A DNA stretch of 64,000 nucleotides from Haliotis asinina (Eukaryota; Mollusca; Gastropoda; Lepetellida; Haliotidae), in contig NC_090280.1 in the NCBI RefSeq assembly GCF_037392515.1, positions 25,983,118 to 26,047,117 of the forward strand. Direction: 5' to 3'. The translations under genes and the position numbers were made by a program. The notes under the pieces were generated by a model. The model was not told the DNA's origin and searched no databases. It saw only the letters and a program-made list of their open reading frames with translations. Below, piece by piece: positions 1-12,089 of the stretch. Each line of letters starts with the position of its first letter. Position 1 is the stretch's first letter.

Positions 1-424
1 GCCTTCTGGCATAGGACTCTAGGCAAATTTCAGAACAACATATGTCAAAATCAAAAATGTTTTAGATAATATAGCCAAGTCCAAAGTTATAACAATTCTA
101 AATGATATGTGTGCATTGAAAAATATAACAATACTCCATGCACAGGGCTTGGCATGACCAGCCGATTGGTCGAACCGGGCCCATTCGACCACCCGTCTAG
201 GCGAAGTCAGGGCCAAAGTGGTGTATTTAGCAACAGGAGCACGATTGCAGGCCCCTATTGCCCTCAACCACCAGGATCCCCTCCTCAGCCGACACAGGGC
301 CGCAACCCACGGCAAACGGGTTGGTGGACCAAATATCCGCCCGGGTCCACTACGGGGGTGTTGGCGAGCTCTTGGCGTTACCCAGCACCCACCACGAGGA
401 GGTGGCTCGCCACGGGTGCCAGTC
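1..424 (-). mobile_element. 5' UTR of an I-like LINE, running off the left edge
   Basis: The segment is GC-rich and matches, in the same antisense orientation, the 5' leader of the full-span LINE at 33.54-34.14 kb, and in reverse the leader at 26.35-26.75 kb. Shared landmarks are gccttctgg near base 1 and the block around cacgaggaggtggctcgcca near 390-411. The 5' terminus is near base 424, where similarity to the other two copies stops. The body of this LINE, if present, lies left of the window. A 135-codon open frame on the minus strand (19-426) is the leader frame discussed in the findings and is not a recognised protein. Confidence 0.8.
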
Positions 425-440
425 ATGTTTTGAGAGAAAA

Positions 441-1020
441 CGAGCCATGCAAGCTGTTTCCTATGTGAACATGTGTAATCTAATTACATGCTGAAACAGA
501 ATGAGTGCATCATCGTGTGTCTACTCTGAAAGTAGGATTATGTATGTCAACCATTGATTATGACACTCAAACAGTGGAGGATGAACTTTAGCTGGAAACT
601 ACAGGTATTGTTCAATGCTCAGAATACTGGATTCTTTCATTATGAACTGCTATTCCTCAACACACATGCACCCTACTTTGTAGTGAGACAAACTATTTAG
701 CTATTTCTCTTTGATCGAAACCATTTCAAGTGAGACCTGAAAGAAGACAATCGACTGACAATATAAAGTGACAGAGGAAAATGGTGACTTACAGTCTGAG
801 TGAACATCCTGACTGCTGGCTGCATGAGTGAAGTAGGCACATGTAACAGTTCCTGTTTGGAGATGACTTTCATCCGTCTTCATGTTGTTGTCACCTTACG
901 TAGCTGCCAGAACATATGATGACTTAATAAAGAGAATGTTAGCAGAGATAGTATTGTATTGTTATGGAGGATGATAGTTGAGTTTGAAAGTGAAAATACA
1001 TGATATTTAAAAAAGACAGT
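441..1020. other. Non-coding, nothing recognised
   Basis: No coding signal, splice-supported exon or known repeat was recognised. The part from about 911 onward begins a loose direct duplication with 1185-1310: both start with gatgacttaataaaga and contain gcagagata. Confidence 0.4.
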
Positions 1021-1027
1021 GTTGGCA

Positions 1028-1044
1028 ATGACGACGACGACGAC

Positions 1045-1079
<35 letters not shown>

Positions 1080-1112
1080 GGAGGAGGAGGAGGAGGAGGA
1101 GGAGGAGGACAG
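1028..1112. repeat. Compound trinucleotide microsatellite (GAC/GAT/GAG)
   Basis: Successive runs of gac, gat and gag triplets give poly-Asp/poly-Glu frames on one strand and poly-Ser on the other. These long open frames are produced by the repeat and are not treated as genes. A shorter gat run lies at 1298-1323. Confidence 0.95.
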
Positions 1113-1329
1113 GAACAACAATTATGATATGTCCTTGGATGACTTAGGCATATTTTCACTATTATCGACATATTATCTTTCAGAACATTTGATGACTTAA
1201 TAAAGACAGTGTTTGCAGAGATATTATTACAACTGTTAATTGTGAGTGATGATTCAGATCAAAACAATACAGATCTGATTTAAGGAAGTCAGTGATGATA
1301 GTGATGATGATGATGATGATGATAGTTTA

Positions 1330-2460
1330 AAATCAACGTAAACCGTTCATATAACTATATATGTTTACATAGCTGCCATCACCTTTATCCGAACAACAAC
1401 ATGCTGATACTTGAAATTAGACTCCCTATACAAGTTGGGATCCATACACATGGCTTGTGTAATATTGTCCATACGCTACAATACATTAGCTGGTAATGAT
1501 GATTACAAGAAGTTGCCCTAAATAGGGAAGCTAAACTGTGGTGTATTTATAGTTTACAGAATTTCCTGAACAGGATATTTACAGTGACATATGTCAGCCT
1601 GTTCCTGTCTGAAGTAGTTGATCTCAACAATGCATACACTGATTGCTTGCAAATGAATGTCAACGTCGAGGGTTAAGGTTATTTTTAATGCTGTGCATCA
1701 TAATTGGCAGGTGGAACCTGAAGCCACATTGCAACGTCATGTCTGCTGATAGCTGGTCTGGGTGGGAAGTCTGGGTAGTGAATTTCTAAGTTACCCCACG
1801 CATGCTCTTATCAGAATTGCCTGATTTACCTGCTCCACACAGTCTGGGTCACAGCAATAGCTTCAGGCTGGAATTAGGCATTAATTACATGATGAATTGA
1901 TGCAAATTTAGGCTGTTGTATTTGTTGCTGGAACATGTTTTTACCTGCAACAGAGTATTAGGTGATTTAGTGATTATTTTCCTGTTATAGCAGGCATAGG
2001 ATATGCCCCATTTGGTATTCATCTTTTTTTTCTCTAGTTACTAGCTTAAGTACGAAGAATCAGTCTCCTAGACACACTGTTCAGTTAAACAAAAGTTATG
2101 TCAACATAGTTAAATACATTTCTTTGATGTATTATATGAAACCAGTCATCACCTTTCTGTAAATATGGGCTCGTTTGGATTTAGCCCCAATACAAGCGTG
2201 TGTTTTGTAATTGCAGCAATGAACTATAGGACCAAACCAAGAAGTAGTAAATGTATAGTTATCATGAGCGGTAGGAAACAAGGAAACTATAGTAACATCA
2301 CCATCATGAACTGTACTAACTATACAGAGAAATTATGAAACATTTACTATCAGCTATAGTAGACAAGGAATCATGATCATCATAATCTGTAGTAAACAAG
2401 TACTAAAAATATTACAGATGTAAACAAATAAACATGGACATATCACTGTAATGAACTGTA
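1330..2460. other. Non-coding, nothing recognised
   Basis: AT-rich sequence without long open frames or recognisable repeats. From about 2229 to 2460 there are loosely repeated aactgtagtaaa-type words, suggesting an old degenerate repeat. Confidence 0.35.
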
Positions 2461-2463
2461 GTA

Positions 2464-2540
2464 AATATATACTTCCCATAAAAAGACTCACAAGTGTAAA
2501 TGTAGCCTCCTACTTCAGGCAATTGCTACTTTAACCTTAA
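2464..2540 (+). repeat. Dispersed repeat fragment, same family as 53.04-53.43 kb and 62.26-62.76 kb
   Basis: The words tatatacttccca, actcac, gtaaat and tacttc-gggcaa/aggcaa occur in the same order as at about 53275-53345 and 62545-62590. The family is not identified. Confidence 0.5.
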
Positions 2541-2587
2541 CTTTAGAGCTGCCATCATTTCAGGGAAGGCCATGCAGCACTGGTATC

Positions 2588-2735
2588 TGTGTGTTGTGTT
2601 GTGTTGTGTTGTGTTGTGTTGTGTTGTGTTGTGTTGTGTTGTGTTGTGTTGTGTTGTGTTGTGGTGTGGTGTGGTGTGGTGTGGTGTGGTGTGGTGTGGT
2701 GTGGTGTGGTGTGGTGTGGTGTGGTGTGGTGTGGT
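2588..2735. repeat. Pentanucleotide microsatellite (TTGTG)n then (GTGGT)n
   Basis: A perfect ttgtg array of about 70 bases switches abruptly to a perfect gtggt array of about 75 bases, one G/T substitution apart. Open frames on both strands here are repeat artefacts. Confidence 0.97.
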
Positions 2736-2886
2736 TGGGGTGACGTGGGGTGTGGTGATGAGAGGTGAGAATGAAACATCTGGTCAGTTTCTGTAGATAG
2801 TATGATGTAACAATATGATAAACTGTTTTCAAATCTGAAATCTGACAGAGGTAGTAGCTAAGATCTGGCACCAGAGGGGATGTCAG

Positions 2887-2979
2887 AAGGAGGCTTCACA
2901 CATAGTACCATGTGGGAAATTGAACCCAGGTATTCGCCATAAGTGATCGCTCTAACCACTAAGCTACCTCACTGCTCCT
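2887..2979 (-). mobile_element. tRNA-like SINE fragment
   Basis: Read on the minus strand it shows the tRNA-like head of the abundant SINE: agtggttaga-type A-box region, B-box-like ggttcaatttcc, and the start of the tgtgtgaagcc core. The 3' tail is missing. It lies head-to-head with the next SINE. Confidence 0.7.
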
Positions 2980-2995
2980 AAGATCTAAGAAGAAA

Positions 2996-3133
2996 GTGCT
3001 GGTGGTGTAGCCTCGTGGTAAAAGCGTTCACTCATCACACTGAAGATCATGGTTTAATTCTCCACTTAGGCACATTGTGTGAAGCCCATTTCTGGTGTTG
3101 CCGTGATATTTCTGAAATACTGCTAAATATTAG
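2996..3133 (+). mobile_element. tRNA-like SINE
   Basis: Head ggtgtagcctcgtggtaaaagcgttc, degenerate B box, core attgtgtgaagcccatttctgg, and a tail tgatatttctgaaatactgctaaa that lacks the terminal actcac repeats. Confidence 0.8.
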
Positions 3134-3487
3134 AGATTGATTTTGTAATATATTCTTGGAACTAGAGCATATATGGGTCCACATTTTGTACCCAGGTACC
3201 CCAACCCATATTACCCTACCCTACCTGGACACCTGATAAATAATTTATGACATCAAATGTGTAAGAAGTGGCAATATATTCTTCACCTTCTCCTAAATAT
3301 ATGTATCCAAACAACAGAATATGAGTTTAAGAGGAGCTTTCTGTAAATTACGAATCTCACTACAAAATTTTAATGTTAATAATCTTAGAAAGAAAAATCT
3401 ACATCATAAAAATGTTCGTTTATTTCATTCTTGTAATAAAGGCTATGTCGAGGATGAGTTTCAAATTCTTTTCTTTTCATATAAATA

Positions 3488-3496
3488 TACATGTGT

Positions 3497-3543
<47 letters not shown>

Positions 3544-3575
3544 GATATAGATATAGATATATAGATATAGATATC
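3488..3575. repeat. (GT)n then (GATATA)n microsatellite
   Basis: A GT dinucleotide run with one GA interruption is followed directly by atagatat hexamers. Open frames across it are artefacts. Confidence 0.95.
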
Positions 3576-3599
3576 CATGTGGTTCTGTAATGTGAAAAT

Positions 3600-5640
3600 A
3601 TAAGAACACAACTGCACTGTAGGTCAGATAGCTTGGAATTCTGAATACACTGATAACCTTACTTCATGTAACCTGACTGTACCTGTCTACACTATATTTT
3701 ACCTTGCTTTACCTGCGTGTTCTGGTCTGCTGTTTAATCAGATTGAAGTCCTTCATATCACATCGGAATGTTTAACAAGCAAAGAGCTGGAAATTCATTT
3801 TGTTTACCTATTGAAAAGAGCATTTCGTCCACCCCATTGTCATGAGATCAGTTGTTTAGATTATCAATTCTTATATGTCAGAAGCATTTTTCAGAATTTC
3901 AGCTGATATTACATGTATACAACATCAGGTTTGTAGGCTGTATATTTTCTTGCATATGCAGTAGTGGTGCAGCCAATCAGTGTGACGGTGATCACTTACC
4001 TGTGCAGCTCTACCTGCTTTAACCAGGCAGGTGCAATAATCCTTGCACAACAGATAGAACAACAAAGTGCTTCTCCCTATAGCTGTATATGAATTGTTAT
4101 CGGGGTAAGGTAAAGTTAAATGTCTTTAAGGAATGGTTTTACAAATGCACATCTTCTGTACGTTAGGCCATACCAATTAAAATTTCTGTTTTACAGATTT
4201 TTGTCCTCAGAAAACCTAAAGGCATGGGGGTGGATGGGTAAAATCACCAGTCAAAGCATTTTTCAAAGACATTGTTTTTCAAGTTTACATTCACCATGGT
4301 GCTTGAAGCATTGATTTCTAATGCAAATATCGTCAATTCAGTTTGAGGTCTCTGAGAATAGATACCGATGTTTTAGTTTCAACAAAGTGCCTTGCATAGT
4401 TGAAGTCTTGCTCCCATATATCTTCACATTAGGATTATATTTTTGAGCAGGAAAAATTTTATGAATTTTTTGTTGATAATAATAAGACTGTGCCAACAAA
4501 ATGGGTCTGGGCTTAACACAAAATCAAATTATTCACTTTTTCACAAGGTATATAGTCTTCACAACCCAGCTATGTTGTGTCATACGATATGATTTGTCAT
4601 ATACTTATATTATTGATCATTTTATCGAAGCGATGTTTCTTCATGTTCTCAATGATCATTCATAATGAGGTATTGCTTGTGAGACATACTGTTTTGCCAA
4701 TTGACTAACTTGAACCCTCTTAACTGCAGTAGCATAAAAGTCATTAGGCTACCTGTGGGATTTATCTATGAAACATTGATATAATGCACAATTTTACAAA
4801 ATCTAAAAATTAATTAATGTCAGCTGATACACAAAATATGATCTGCAAGTACCTGCTAATGAATATCTTACCTGCTAGTGAATGCTACAGAGGTTATAAT
4901 GCTCTATTCCACCAATTTCCTTTGACATCCCCGGTATAATATGATAGGACTAAATGCCTCCAAACCATACAAACACTGTCTGAAGTAGTACATTGTTTCC
5001 TTATTAGGAAATGAAAGGCACTTCACATATGTTCTACCTGGTCTTGACACCTGAGAGCATGGGTTGTTGATGTTTCATTGAATGCTGAAAGATCAAGGTA
5101 ACGTATTGAAAGTTGCTCAAGACGTTCCTTTCATCAGTTATCACCTGCCGTTATTTCTTTAAGAGACAGGATATTTTGGGGTCATGAAGCTTAAAGTTGG
5201 TTTCATCCACTACATATAGCTTTTTGCAGTAACTTGAACAGAAAACCATGTGCTTGCACCCATTATCCAGGCTATATTATAAAAGTCATTTCTAGAATTT
5301 TGTTATACAGCACTGTAAGTACAAAACGACAGGTTGAAGCTTTACTTGATTTCATATCAGAAAGTGTTTCTCATTTGGTGGTATCAAAATGTAAAATTTA
5401 TTTTAATGATACTGTCATGTAAATTCATCAAGCTGGCATTAGTATTTCCTCAGCTTTCAGAGCACTATGTATGGCCAATGCGATTTCAGAGTGGTTTTTC
5501 ATGGTGTGCACTCCACCTTCTTTACAAACTCAATTTTATTCATTTGGGATAATGGTGGCATACATTCAGCAAAATCCTTGGCAAATCGCATGTGAATAGC
5601 CATTCTGCACTTGACATGCCAACTGAACAATGGCTTCAAC
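3600..5640. other. Non-coding, nothing recognised
   Basis: AT-rich sequence. Open frames are at most about 70 codons and carry no recognisable domain. No repeat family was recognised. Confidence 0.35.
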
Positions 5641-5647
5641 AAATATA

Positions 5648-5812
5648 GGAGCGGTGGGGTAGCCTAGTAGTTAAAGCATGAGTTGGTTGTGACAGCGACT
5701 CACATTCAATTCCCCACAATGGTGTAATGTGTGAAGCACATTTCTGGTGTCCCTGATTTAGTATTGCTGGACTATTGCAAAGTTTGGCATATGAAAACAC
5801 ACTCACTTTAGC
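5648..5812 (+). mobile_element. tRNA-like SINE
   Basis: Head agcggtggggtagcctagtagttaaagc, B-box-like ttcaattcccca, core tgtgtgaagcacatttctgg and a degenerate tail ending in acactcacttta. Confidence 0.85.
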
Positions 5813-5929
5813 AAAGAAAACTTGCACTGGATGATGACAGTGTTGAATTTTTATTTATTCATGAATCCCATTACTTCCCAATGGTGAGATCTCGTCTATG
5901 CATGAGAACCCCTTGGTGTGGTGGAAAAC

Positions 5930-6420
5930 GCTTTTATTTCCATTCTCAGTGTGGTAAGACCTTGTCTTGACAGTTAAACATGTTACTTTGCTTCTTGGAG
6001 TGGTGAGAACTTGCCTTGACAGTAAAATCTGTTATTTCCTTCTGTTTGGTGAGAGCCTTTCTTGACAGTAAAATCTGTTATTTCCTTCTATTTGGTGAGA
6101 GCCTGTCTAGACAGTATCTATTAGTTCCTTTCTCGCTGTAGTGAGACTACGTTGTCTATGCAGTAAAACCTGTCATTTGCTTTCTCAAAGTGGTGAGACC
6201 TCTTCCTCATAATGACACTTGTTATTTGCTTTCTGAGTATGGGGAGATCTCTACCTCATGATGACACCTGTTATTTGCCCTTGAGTGTGGTGAGGCATCT
6301 TTCTCATAATGGCACCTGCTATTTGCCTTCTGAGTGTGGAAGACCTCTACCTCACCAGGACACTGTTTACTTTACATCTCATTATGGTGGCAGCTTGACA
6401 ACAGGGTGAAACCCGATACT
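5930..6420. repeat. Degenerate minisatellite, unit about 47 bp
   Basis: Repeated words gtgagacct, ctcataatgacacctg and ttatttgc(c/t)ttctgagtgtgg recur about every 45-50 bases. The clearest units are 6190-6400. Confidence 0.75.
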
Positions 6421-6439
6421 TCCATTTTACCGATGGTGA

Positions 6440-6900
6440 GACCATAAGTCTCTTTCAACCACAAAGTACTGTGGGACCTGAGCTTGTTGAGATATTGTTG
6501 CGTGTCAAGAGAACCCTCTCTAACCTAGAGCCAATAATTCCGCACCATAAAGTCACAAAGGAAGTGATACAAGGAGGGAACCTTGCAACTGCAGACATGA
6601 ACTGACAAGTCCATGACTTATGAGTGTGGCATTATTTAAAACACTACTGTGAATTCATGTGAATATGGCATTGTCTCAATGGGGATTACTTAGGCCGGTT
6701 GTAGTTTGTTGCCCTGTTTCCTTAGAGAGCAGATGTTTATTTAACAGCTTGCCCAACAGAGTAGTATGAAATATGAGCCAAGTGGCCCCTTGGCTTGTCC
6801 TTGTCAATAACTTTTACAAATTATTTCCACTTAGAGATGCGCGTGTAGGGGGGTCAAGAGAGTCCTGACTCCAGAAGCATGCCCCCTCATATTCCACTTG
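6440..6900. other. Non-coding, nothing recognised
   Basis: No open frame, splice-supported exon or repeat recognised. Confidence 0.35.
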
Positions 6901-6929
6901 CTACACAGTCAGAACTTACACATTCCTAC

Positions 6930-7482
6930 AGTGACCCAACTCTGTCAACACAGTCCTAGAGACTCACCTCCATCATACCACCCACACACCACCACAACAC
7001 AGTCCTACATACTCAACTCCACCATGTTCCAAATACACCACAACAACACATAGAAACTCACATCAATCACACTCCTAATACACCACCACAACACAGTCCT
7101 ACTGACTCACATCCATCACACTCCACATACACCACTACGACCCAGAACCTACAGACTCACATCCACTATGCCCCATTCATACCACTTCAACACAGAACCT
7201 ACAGATCACATCCATCACACTCCAAATACACTACTACGACACAGAACCTACAGACTCACATCCACCATGCTCCATTCACACAACCTCAACACGGTCCTAG
7301 AGGCTCACATCCAACATGCTCCACATACATACTGCAACACAGTCCTACAGACTCAACTCCGCCATGCCCTACATACACCACCACAACACAGTCCTAGAGG
7401 CTGGCATCCACCATGCTGCATATACACCACCACAACACAGTCATACAGAATCAGTTCCACCATGCCCCAGCCCGCAGTCAAC
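6930..7482. repeat. Minisatellite, unit about 50 bp (left part)
   Basis: Units contain cacaacacagtcctacagact, cacatccaccatgctcc and atacaccac. The array stops where the CR1/L2-like LINE begins and resumes after it at about 9822-9900, so the LINE interrupts it. The open frame across 7168-7488 is a repeat artefact. Confidence 0.85.
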
Positions 7483-9371
7483 GGTTGACCGATTAGTGTT
7501 TAACAGTACCCATGCGGACACACCAGGGGCCATTTGTAACCTGTGGGGTGCTTACTATGCTAACCTTGCCTTACAACACCACGCTGAAACGTTTGATGAT
7601 GAATTTAAAGCATCTGTAGATAACAAACTAGCAGATATAATTTCCCAACCTAATGATTCTACTCATGCTGACGCTGTACTACATACCGATATCCAGTCTG
7701 CAGAGTTAAAACAACATCTGGTCAATCTAAATCGTAACAAATCCCCTGGACCAGATCATGTAAACAATGAACACTTTATCTATGGAGGTGACGTGCTGGT
7801 CGTAAAGCTTTGCGTCTTATATAACGCAATTATGAAAGCTGTCTACTTTCCCAATATCTTTAGATTGGGTATGATTGTTCCACTTTATACAGGAAAAGGA
7901 TCAAAATGCGACTCCAAAAACTACAGAGGTATCACCCTTACCTTCTGTATAGGAAAACTATTTGAAAAACTATTACTCTCACGTCAACAATGTTATATAA
8001 GTCATATCAATCCTTATTTCCCAGACCCTCTACAATTTGGATTTAGAAAAGAACATGGTGCCATTATGTCAACGTTCATGCTCAATGATTGCGTAACATA
8101 TTATGTTGAGCGTGGCTCACAATTCTTTTCAACGTTTCTCGATAATGAGAAAGCCTTTGATCGCATTTGGCATAACAGTCTATTCCTAAACTCTACAATT
8201 TGGGTATAACGGGAAAAGTGTGGAATCTGCTATATCATAGCTACACCTGCAGCTCTTCTTTTGTAATGTACAGCGGAAATAGCTCAGATACATTTGAAGT
8301 AAAACAAGGTGGAGGACAAGGTGGAGTCCTGTCTGTTTGGTTCTTCCTTGTCTTTATTAACGATTTATTAACTGAACTAAGACGCAGTAACAATGGTATA
8401 TGTGTATACGGCATTGACGAGCCATCAATCCTGTTAGCCGATGATACGACACTGTTAAGTACCATCCCGTGTGGGCTGCAGAATTCACTTCACATTGTCT
8501 CGGATTATGCTTCCCGATGGCGCCTAACATACAATGCATCTGAAAGCACTGGTGTAGTTTTTCGGAGCGGAAAACAATCTTGTCCTCAGCTCTCATTCTC
8601 GTTTTGTGACATCACAATTAATACAAGTTCATTAGTAAAATATGGTGGTGTTCTACTTTCATCAGATCTGTCTTGTAAAGACAAAGTTCTCGCTAACTGT
8701 CAAAAGGCCAGGCAAACTATAAATTAAATTCCTTACGCTCACTGGGTCTTAACAATGCTGTTTTACATCCAGTTACATGTGTTAGTATATGGAAAAGAAT
8801 GATTTTTCCTACAAGTGTCTATGGCTGTGAAACCGTGCCTCCGCTATATGGTAAAAACATTGATTTGCTGGAAAATACCCAACGATATTTCGCTAAATGT
8901 ATTCAAGGGTTCAACAGATGTATGTCAACAGATTCTGTTTGTGCCAACGCAGGTCTCTGGATAATGGTTGGACACATTGATAAGTGTAGATTGTTATTCC
9001 TAGGAAGATTATGTAACAACAATTGTCATTCATCAACGAAAACACTGTTCTGAGCATTCTTATCACTCACTGTTCACTTAGATGTTAACTCTCGCAGTAT
9101 TTGCAACACTTTGTTATGTACTGTACGGAAGTATAATCTACTGAAATATGTAGTAACTTATGTGGAAACTGGTATTTTTCCGTCAAAGACAGCTTGGAGA
9201 AGAATAGTTGTAAGTTCTATCTTCTCTTATGAAGAAGCTCAATGGAAATTGAGACTCTTCACAAGAGAAGATGAATCCAAATATGCTGTAATACACCAAC
9301 TTCTGAGTCTACATAGACTTCACACTCTAGTTTATTTGTACCCAAAGCCCGTATACAACTTAATGTACTAG
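7483..9371 (+). pseudogene. Reverse transcriptase remnant of the CR1/L2-like LINE
   Basis: Translated segments at 7483-8209, 8200-8727, 8799-9053 and 9111-9371 carry, in order: NRNKSPGPD (RT motif 1), NYRGITLT (motif 2), LQFGFRKEHG (motif 2a), FLDNEKAFDRIWH (palm A; intact elements usually have D-x-x-KAFD), VKQGGGQGGVLS (motif B) and LADDTTLL (palm C, at 8434-8457). The catalytic loop has L-A-D-D where F/Y-A-D-D is usual. A YGCE motif sits in the C-terminal part near 8820. At least three frame changes or stops break the frame, so the copy is dead. It would have encoded the enzyme for target-primed reverse transcription of its own RNA. Confidence 0.85.
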
Positions 9372-9815
9372 TCGGCTCTAAAGCCAGATTCTCAAAGGAA
9401 TGTATGCTTTGTAATAAGTACTGCTATGACCATGATACCCACCATATTTTACATTGTGAATCTGTAAAGAGCAAAAGAAATCATGTTTATATGACACTTG
9501 ACATACTGGATACATGTATTAATTGAAATGCTGGGTGACGAAGATGCCCTTGTACTCTTTTGTGGTGCCAAACTTCAGATCCCTGGCCTTAACGAAACAG
9601 CATGACAAACCATCAAATTACACTTTTCACACTATATCAGTTTCTTAAAAGACTTTTTGATGTATACTTTCTAAACTGTCACTCATGTAAATATCCATCT
9701 GTTGTTAATATCCGTGCTTTGTTAATATCATATGTATATATGTAATTGACTGATATCATAAATGCTTAATCTTCGAATGTATTTTGGAGAAAATAAAGAC
9801 ATTCATTCATTCAAT
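7483..9815 (+). mobile_element. 5'-truncated CR1/L2-like LINE inserted in a minisatellite
   Basis: The element has a reverse transcriptase region, a C-terminal region and a 3' UTR ending in aataaagacattcattcattcaat. It lacks an endonuclease domain, so it is 5'-truncated. Minisatellite units flank it on both sides, and an 8-bp candidate target-site duplication cagtcaac occurs at 7475-7482 and 9816-9823. Its 3' UTR is shared with the fragment at 30.06-30.42 kb. The clade is uncertain: no RNase H follows the RT and the tail is a short ATTC repeat, which fits CR1/L2 or RTE-like groups. Confidence 0.8.
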
Positions 9816-9905
9816 CAGTCAACACAGTCCTACAGACTCATATCCACCATACTCCTCACACACCACCACAACACAGTTCTACAGACTCATATGCACTATG
9901 ATCCA
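9816..9905. repeat. Minisatellite, right part
   Basis: Two further units of the array seen at 6930-7482 (acacagt(c/t)ctacagactcata). Confidence 0.8.
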
Positions 9906-10555
9906 AAGGGACAATGCCAAGGCTATGTGGTTTAAACTAACATATTTATGTGTCTTGGATTTCAACTAAAAATCTAATTAAACGCATGTGTGACATAGGC
10001 AGCTGTGTTACTGAGAACAGACGACGTGTAGTCATATCTTGATGCTGCAGTTAATAACTCAGACAGGTTGAACTAGTAAATTGGCATTCCAGAAGCAGAG
10101 GGTGACATTTACATACTGCATCACGTGGTTCAACAACCAGTGGTTATCTGTGATGTCTGTGTAAATAAATTAGAATGTTTTGTATGATTAGTTCGTTTGG
10201 GAGAAACTGAATGTAATTAAGTGCATTTCTTCAACCTTCCTCGATATGATGATATTGTGTTGAGTTGTGTCCCTTGATCAGACCAGCATTTGCTTGTCAT
10301 TATTTAAAGTTCCAGATTTTTCGGATGGGTGTAGAACACAGAGGGTCCAGTCATCTAAAAGGCTACCATTTGCTATGAAGGGTTGTGTCGATAGTTGTAG
10401 GTTTGAATTCTGCTTTCCAACAGTCATGTTTGTTAGACCTAACCCGGTGTTGGTAGGTTTCACCAAAGAGATCTACATCTCACATCTGCGAAAAATATTC
10501 TTGACTATGCCCAAATGCTATGGTATAACTGCAATTCTATTAATACTGGTAGAAC
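9906..10555. other. Non-coding, nothing recognised
   Basis: Open frames here (for example 10267-10770 on the plus strand) run into a CACT repeat and show no domain. Confidence 0.35.
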
Positions 10556-10556
10556 C

Positions 10557-10602
10557 CCAACTCACTCACTCACTCACTCACTCACTCACTCACTCACCCA
10601 CA
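10557..10602. repeat. (CACT)n microsatellite
   Basis: About ten perfect cact units. The same tetranucleotide ends the local SINEs and I-like LINEs, so this could be the residual tail of such an element, but no SINE head is visible upstream. Confidence 0.9.
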
Positions 10603-10764
10603 CCCCCAATCACTCAGTCATGCACCCGCCGACTCTCAACAAGAACAAGTCATCTGAAACCACTGCACACTATCACAAGGAAACAATACAGCTGTCAGGC
10701 CAGGTCATCTGTGTTTATTAGCCTTTCACGTGAGAACGATGCTTCAAATGAAGAACTGAATCTC

Positions 10765-11010
10765 ACCTAGGAAGGTGATGATATGGCCTGGGAAATCTAG
10801 GAAGGTGATGATGTAAACTGTGAGAGCTATGAAGGTGATGATGTAGATTGGGAGAGGTAGGAAGGTGTTGAGTGTAGACAGAGAGCTAGGAATGGGATGA
10901 TGTAGAGTTAGGAAGGTGATGAGTGTAGACTGAGAGTGCTAGGAAGGCGAAGATATGGATTGGGAGAGCTAGGAAGGTCATGCGTGTAGACTGAAAGAGC
11001 TAGACCCGTC
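10765..11010. repeat. Minisatellite, unit about 30 bp
   Basis: Imperfect units of ctaggaaggtgatga followed by tgtagactgagag repeat about eight times. Confidence 0.85.
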
Positions 11011-12085
11011 ATGACTGTTGGCTGATAGTGATCTGGGTCCACTAGCACAAAGTATCTTAAGCCTATATGTTGGGGTACTTGAGTTACAATCGTTGTGGTG
11101 CTAAGATTGCTTTGTGCAAGTCGGTCCATTTAAACTGTTTGTACATCCAAGGTTACAGTCACTAATAGCATTCAGTTTCAAACACTGCAACATTCCTACA
11201 TTTCTTCAACCACCACTATCATCACTGTTACATGCACAGTTTCAACCAACAATTACATTCGTACTGCTAACTACAGCCAAGAATAGACCCTACATCCCCA
11301 GCCACAACCACACGAACATTCACATCTCCATCTTCTACAATCAACGACATCAACACTACAATCAATGTTACAAAAACTGTGATTAAATAGTTAACATCAC
11401 TACAACTGCGGACGTGTTGTCACCTATTGGAAACTACCCCAGGACGATACTGAGCACAGCTAGACCAGCAACAAAGAGATGCATCACTATACCAGGCTTC
11501 GAGTCTCACCATAAATACACTGATTATTCGATCACACGCACATGTGTTGTATTGTATTTGATGGTTGCAGTAGTAGTACTCTCAGTCCTTGGTGTCGTTC
11601 TGCAAAGCGAACTTAGTGCTAAGGTGACCCATACCTTAACACAGACTTCAGGTAGTTTTAGCGTTAAGGTCGCCGTTACTCCCATCTCTTAACATAGACT
11701 TAGCTAGTTTTCTAACGGTAAGGTTAGCTTCGACAAAGGTAGCCAGGCCAACTGACTGCGACAACTGACTATCAATTCTAATATTGCAATATGGACGAAA
11801 TTAACATATTACAGATGTCGCATTCATTTAGCCCTTCCCCGACAGCTGAGAATTGTGAGCACATGAGTTCTATGTGTGGCAATATTTATCACCTATACTG
11901 ATGCACACGGTCGTTTTGTGGAAACCAATGCTATGGTTGACACTGCTGTGCAGCTAACGTATTCAAAAGCATATTATGCTGAACAGTGTGCATTTTTTAT
12001 TCTTGCCTTTGCACAGCTGTACATGTCACAATCAGTGCGCAAAACTGCCGATTTGTCACGTGAACACTTGTCAGCCCTTTTATGA
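11011..12085. other. Non-coding; short minisatellite near 11600-11740
   Basis: Words such as gctaaggtga, ccttaacacagactt and gttaaggtcgcc recur around 11600-11740 and resemble the array at 14.72-15.05 kb. Otherwise nothing was recognised. Confidence 0.4.
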
Positions 12086-12089
12086 GTTG

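Noticed and set aside
939..1200. Open frames coding poly-Ser or poly-Asp/Glu
   Set aside because: They are produced by the trinucleotide microsatellite; no domain or splice context lies outside it.
2555..2871. Open frames on both strands over the pentanucleotide repeat
   Set aside because: A five-base repeat without stops is open in all frames; nothing non-repetitive supports a gene.
7168..7488. 106-codon His/Thr-rich frame
   Set aside because: It is a translation of the 50-bp minisatellite.
10267..10770. 167-codon open frame
   Set aside because: It crosses the CACT microsatellite and shows no conserved domain.
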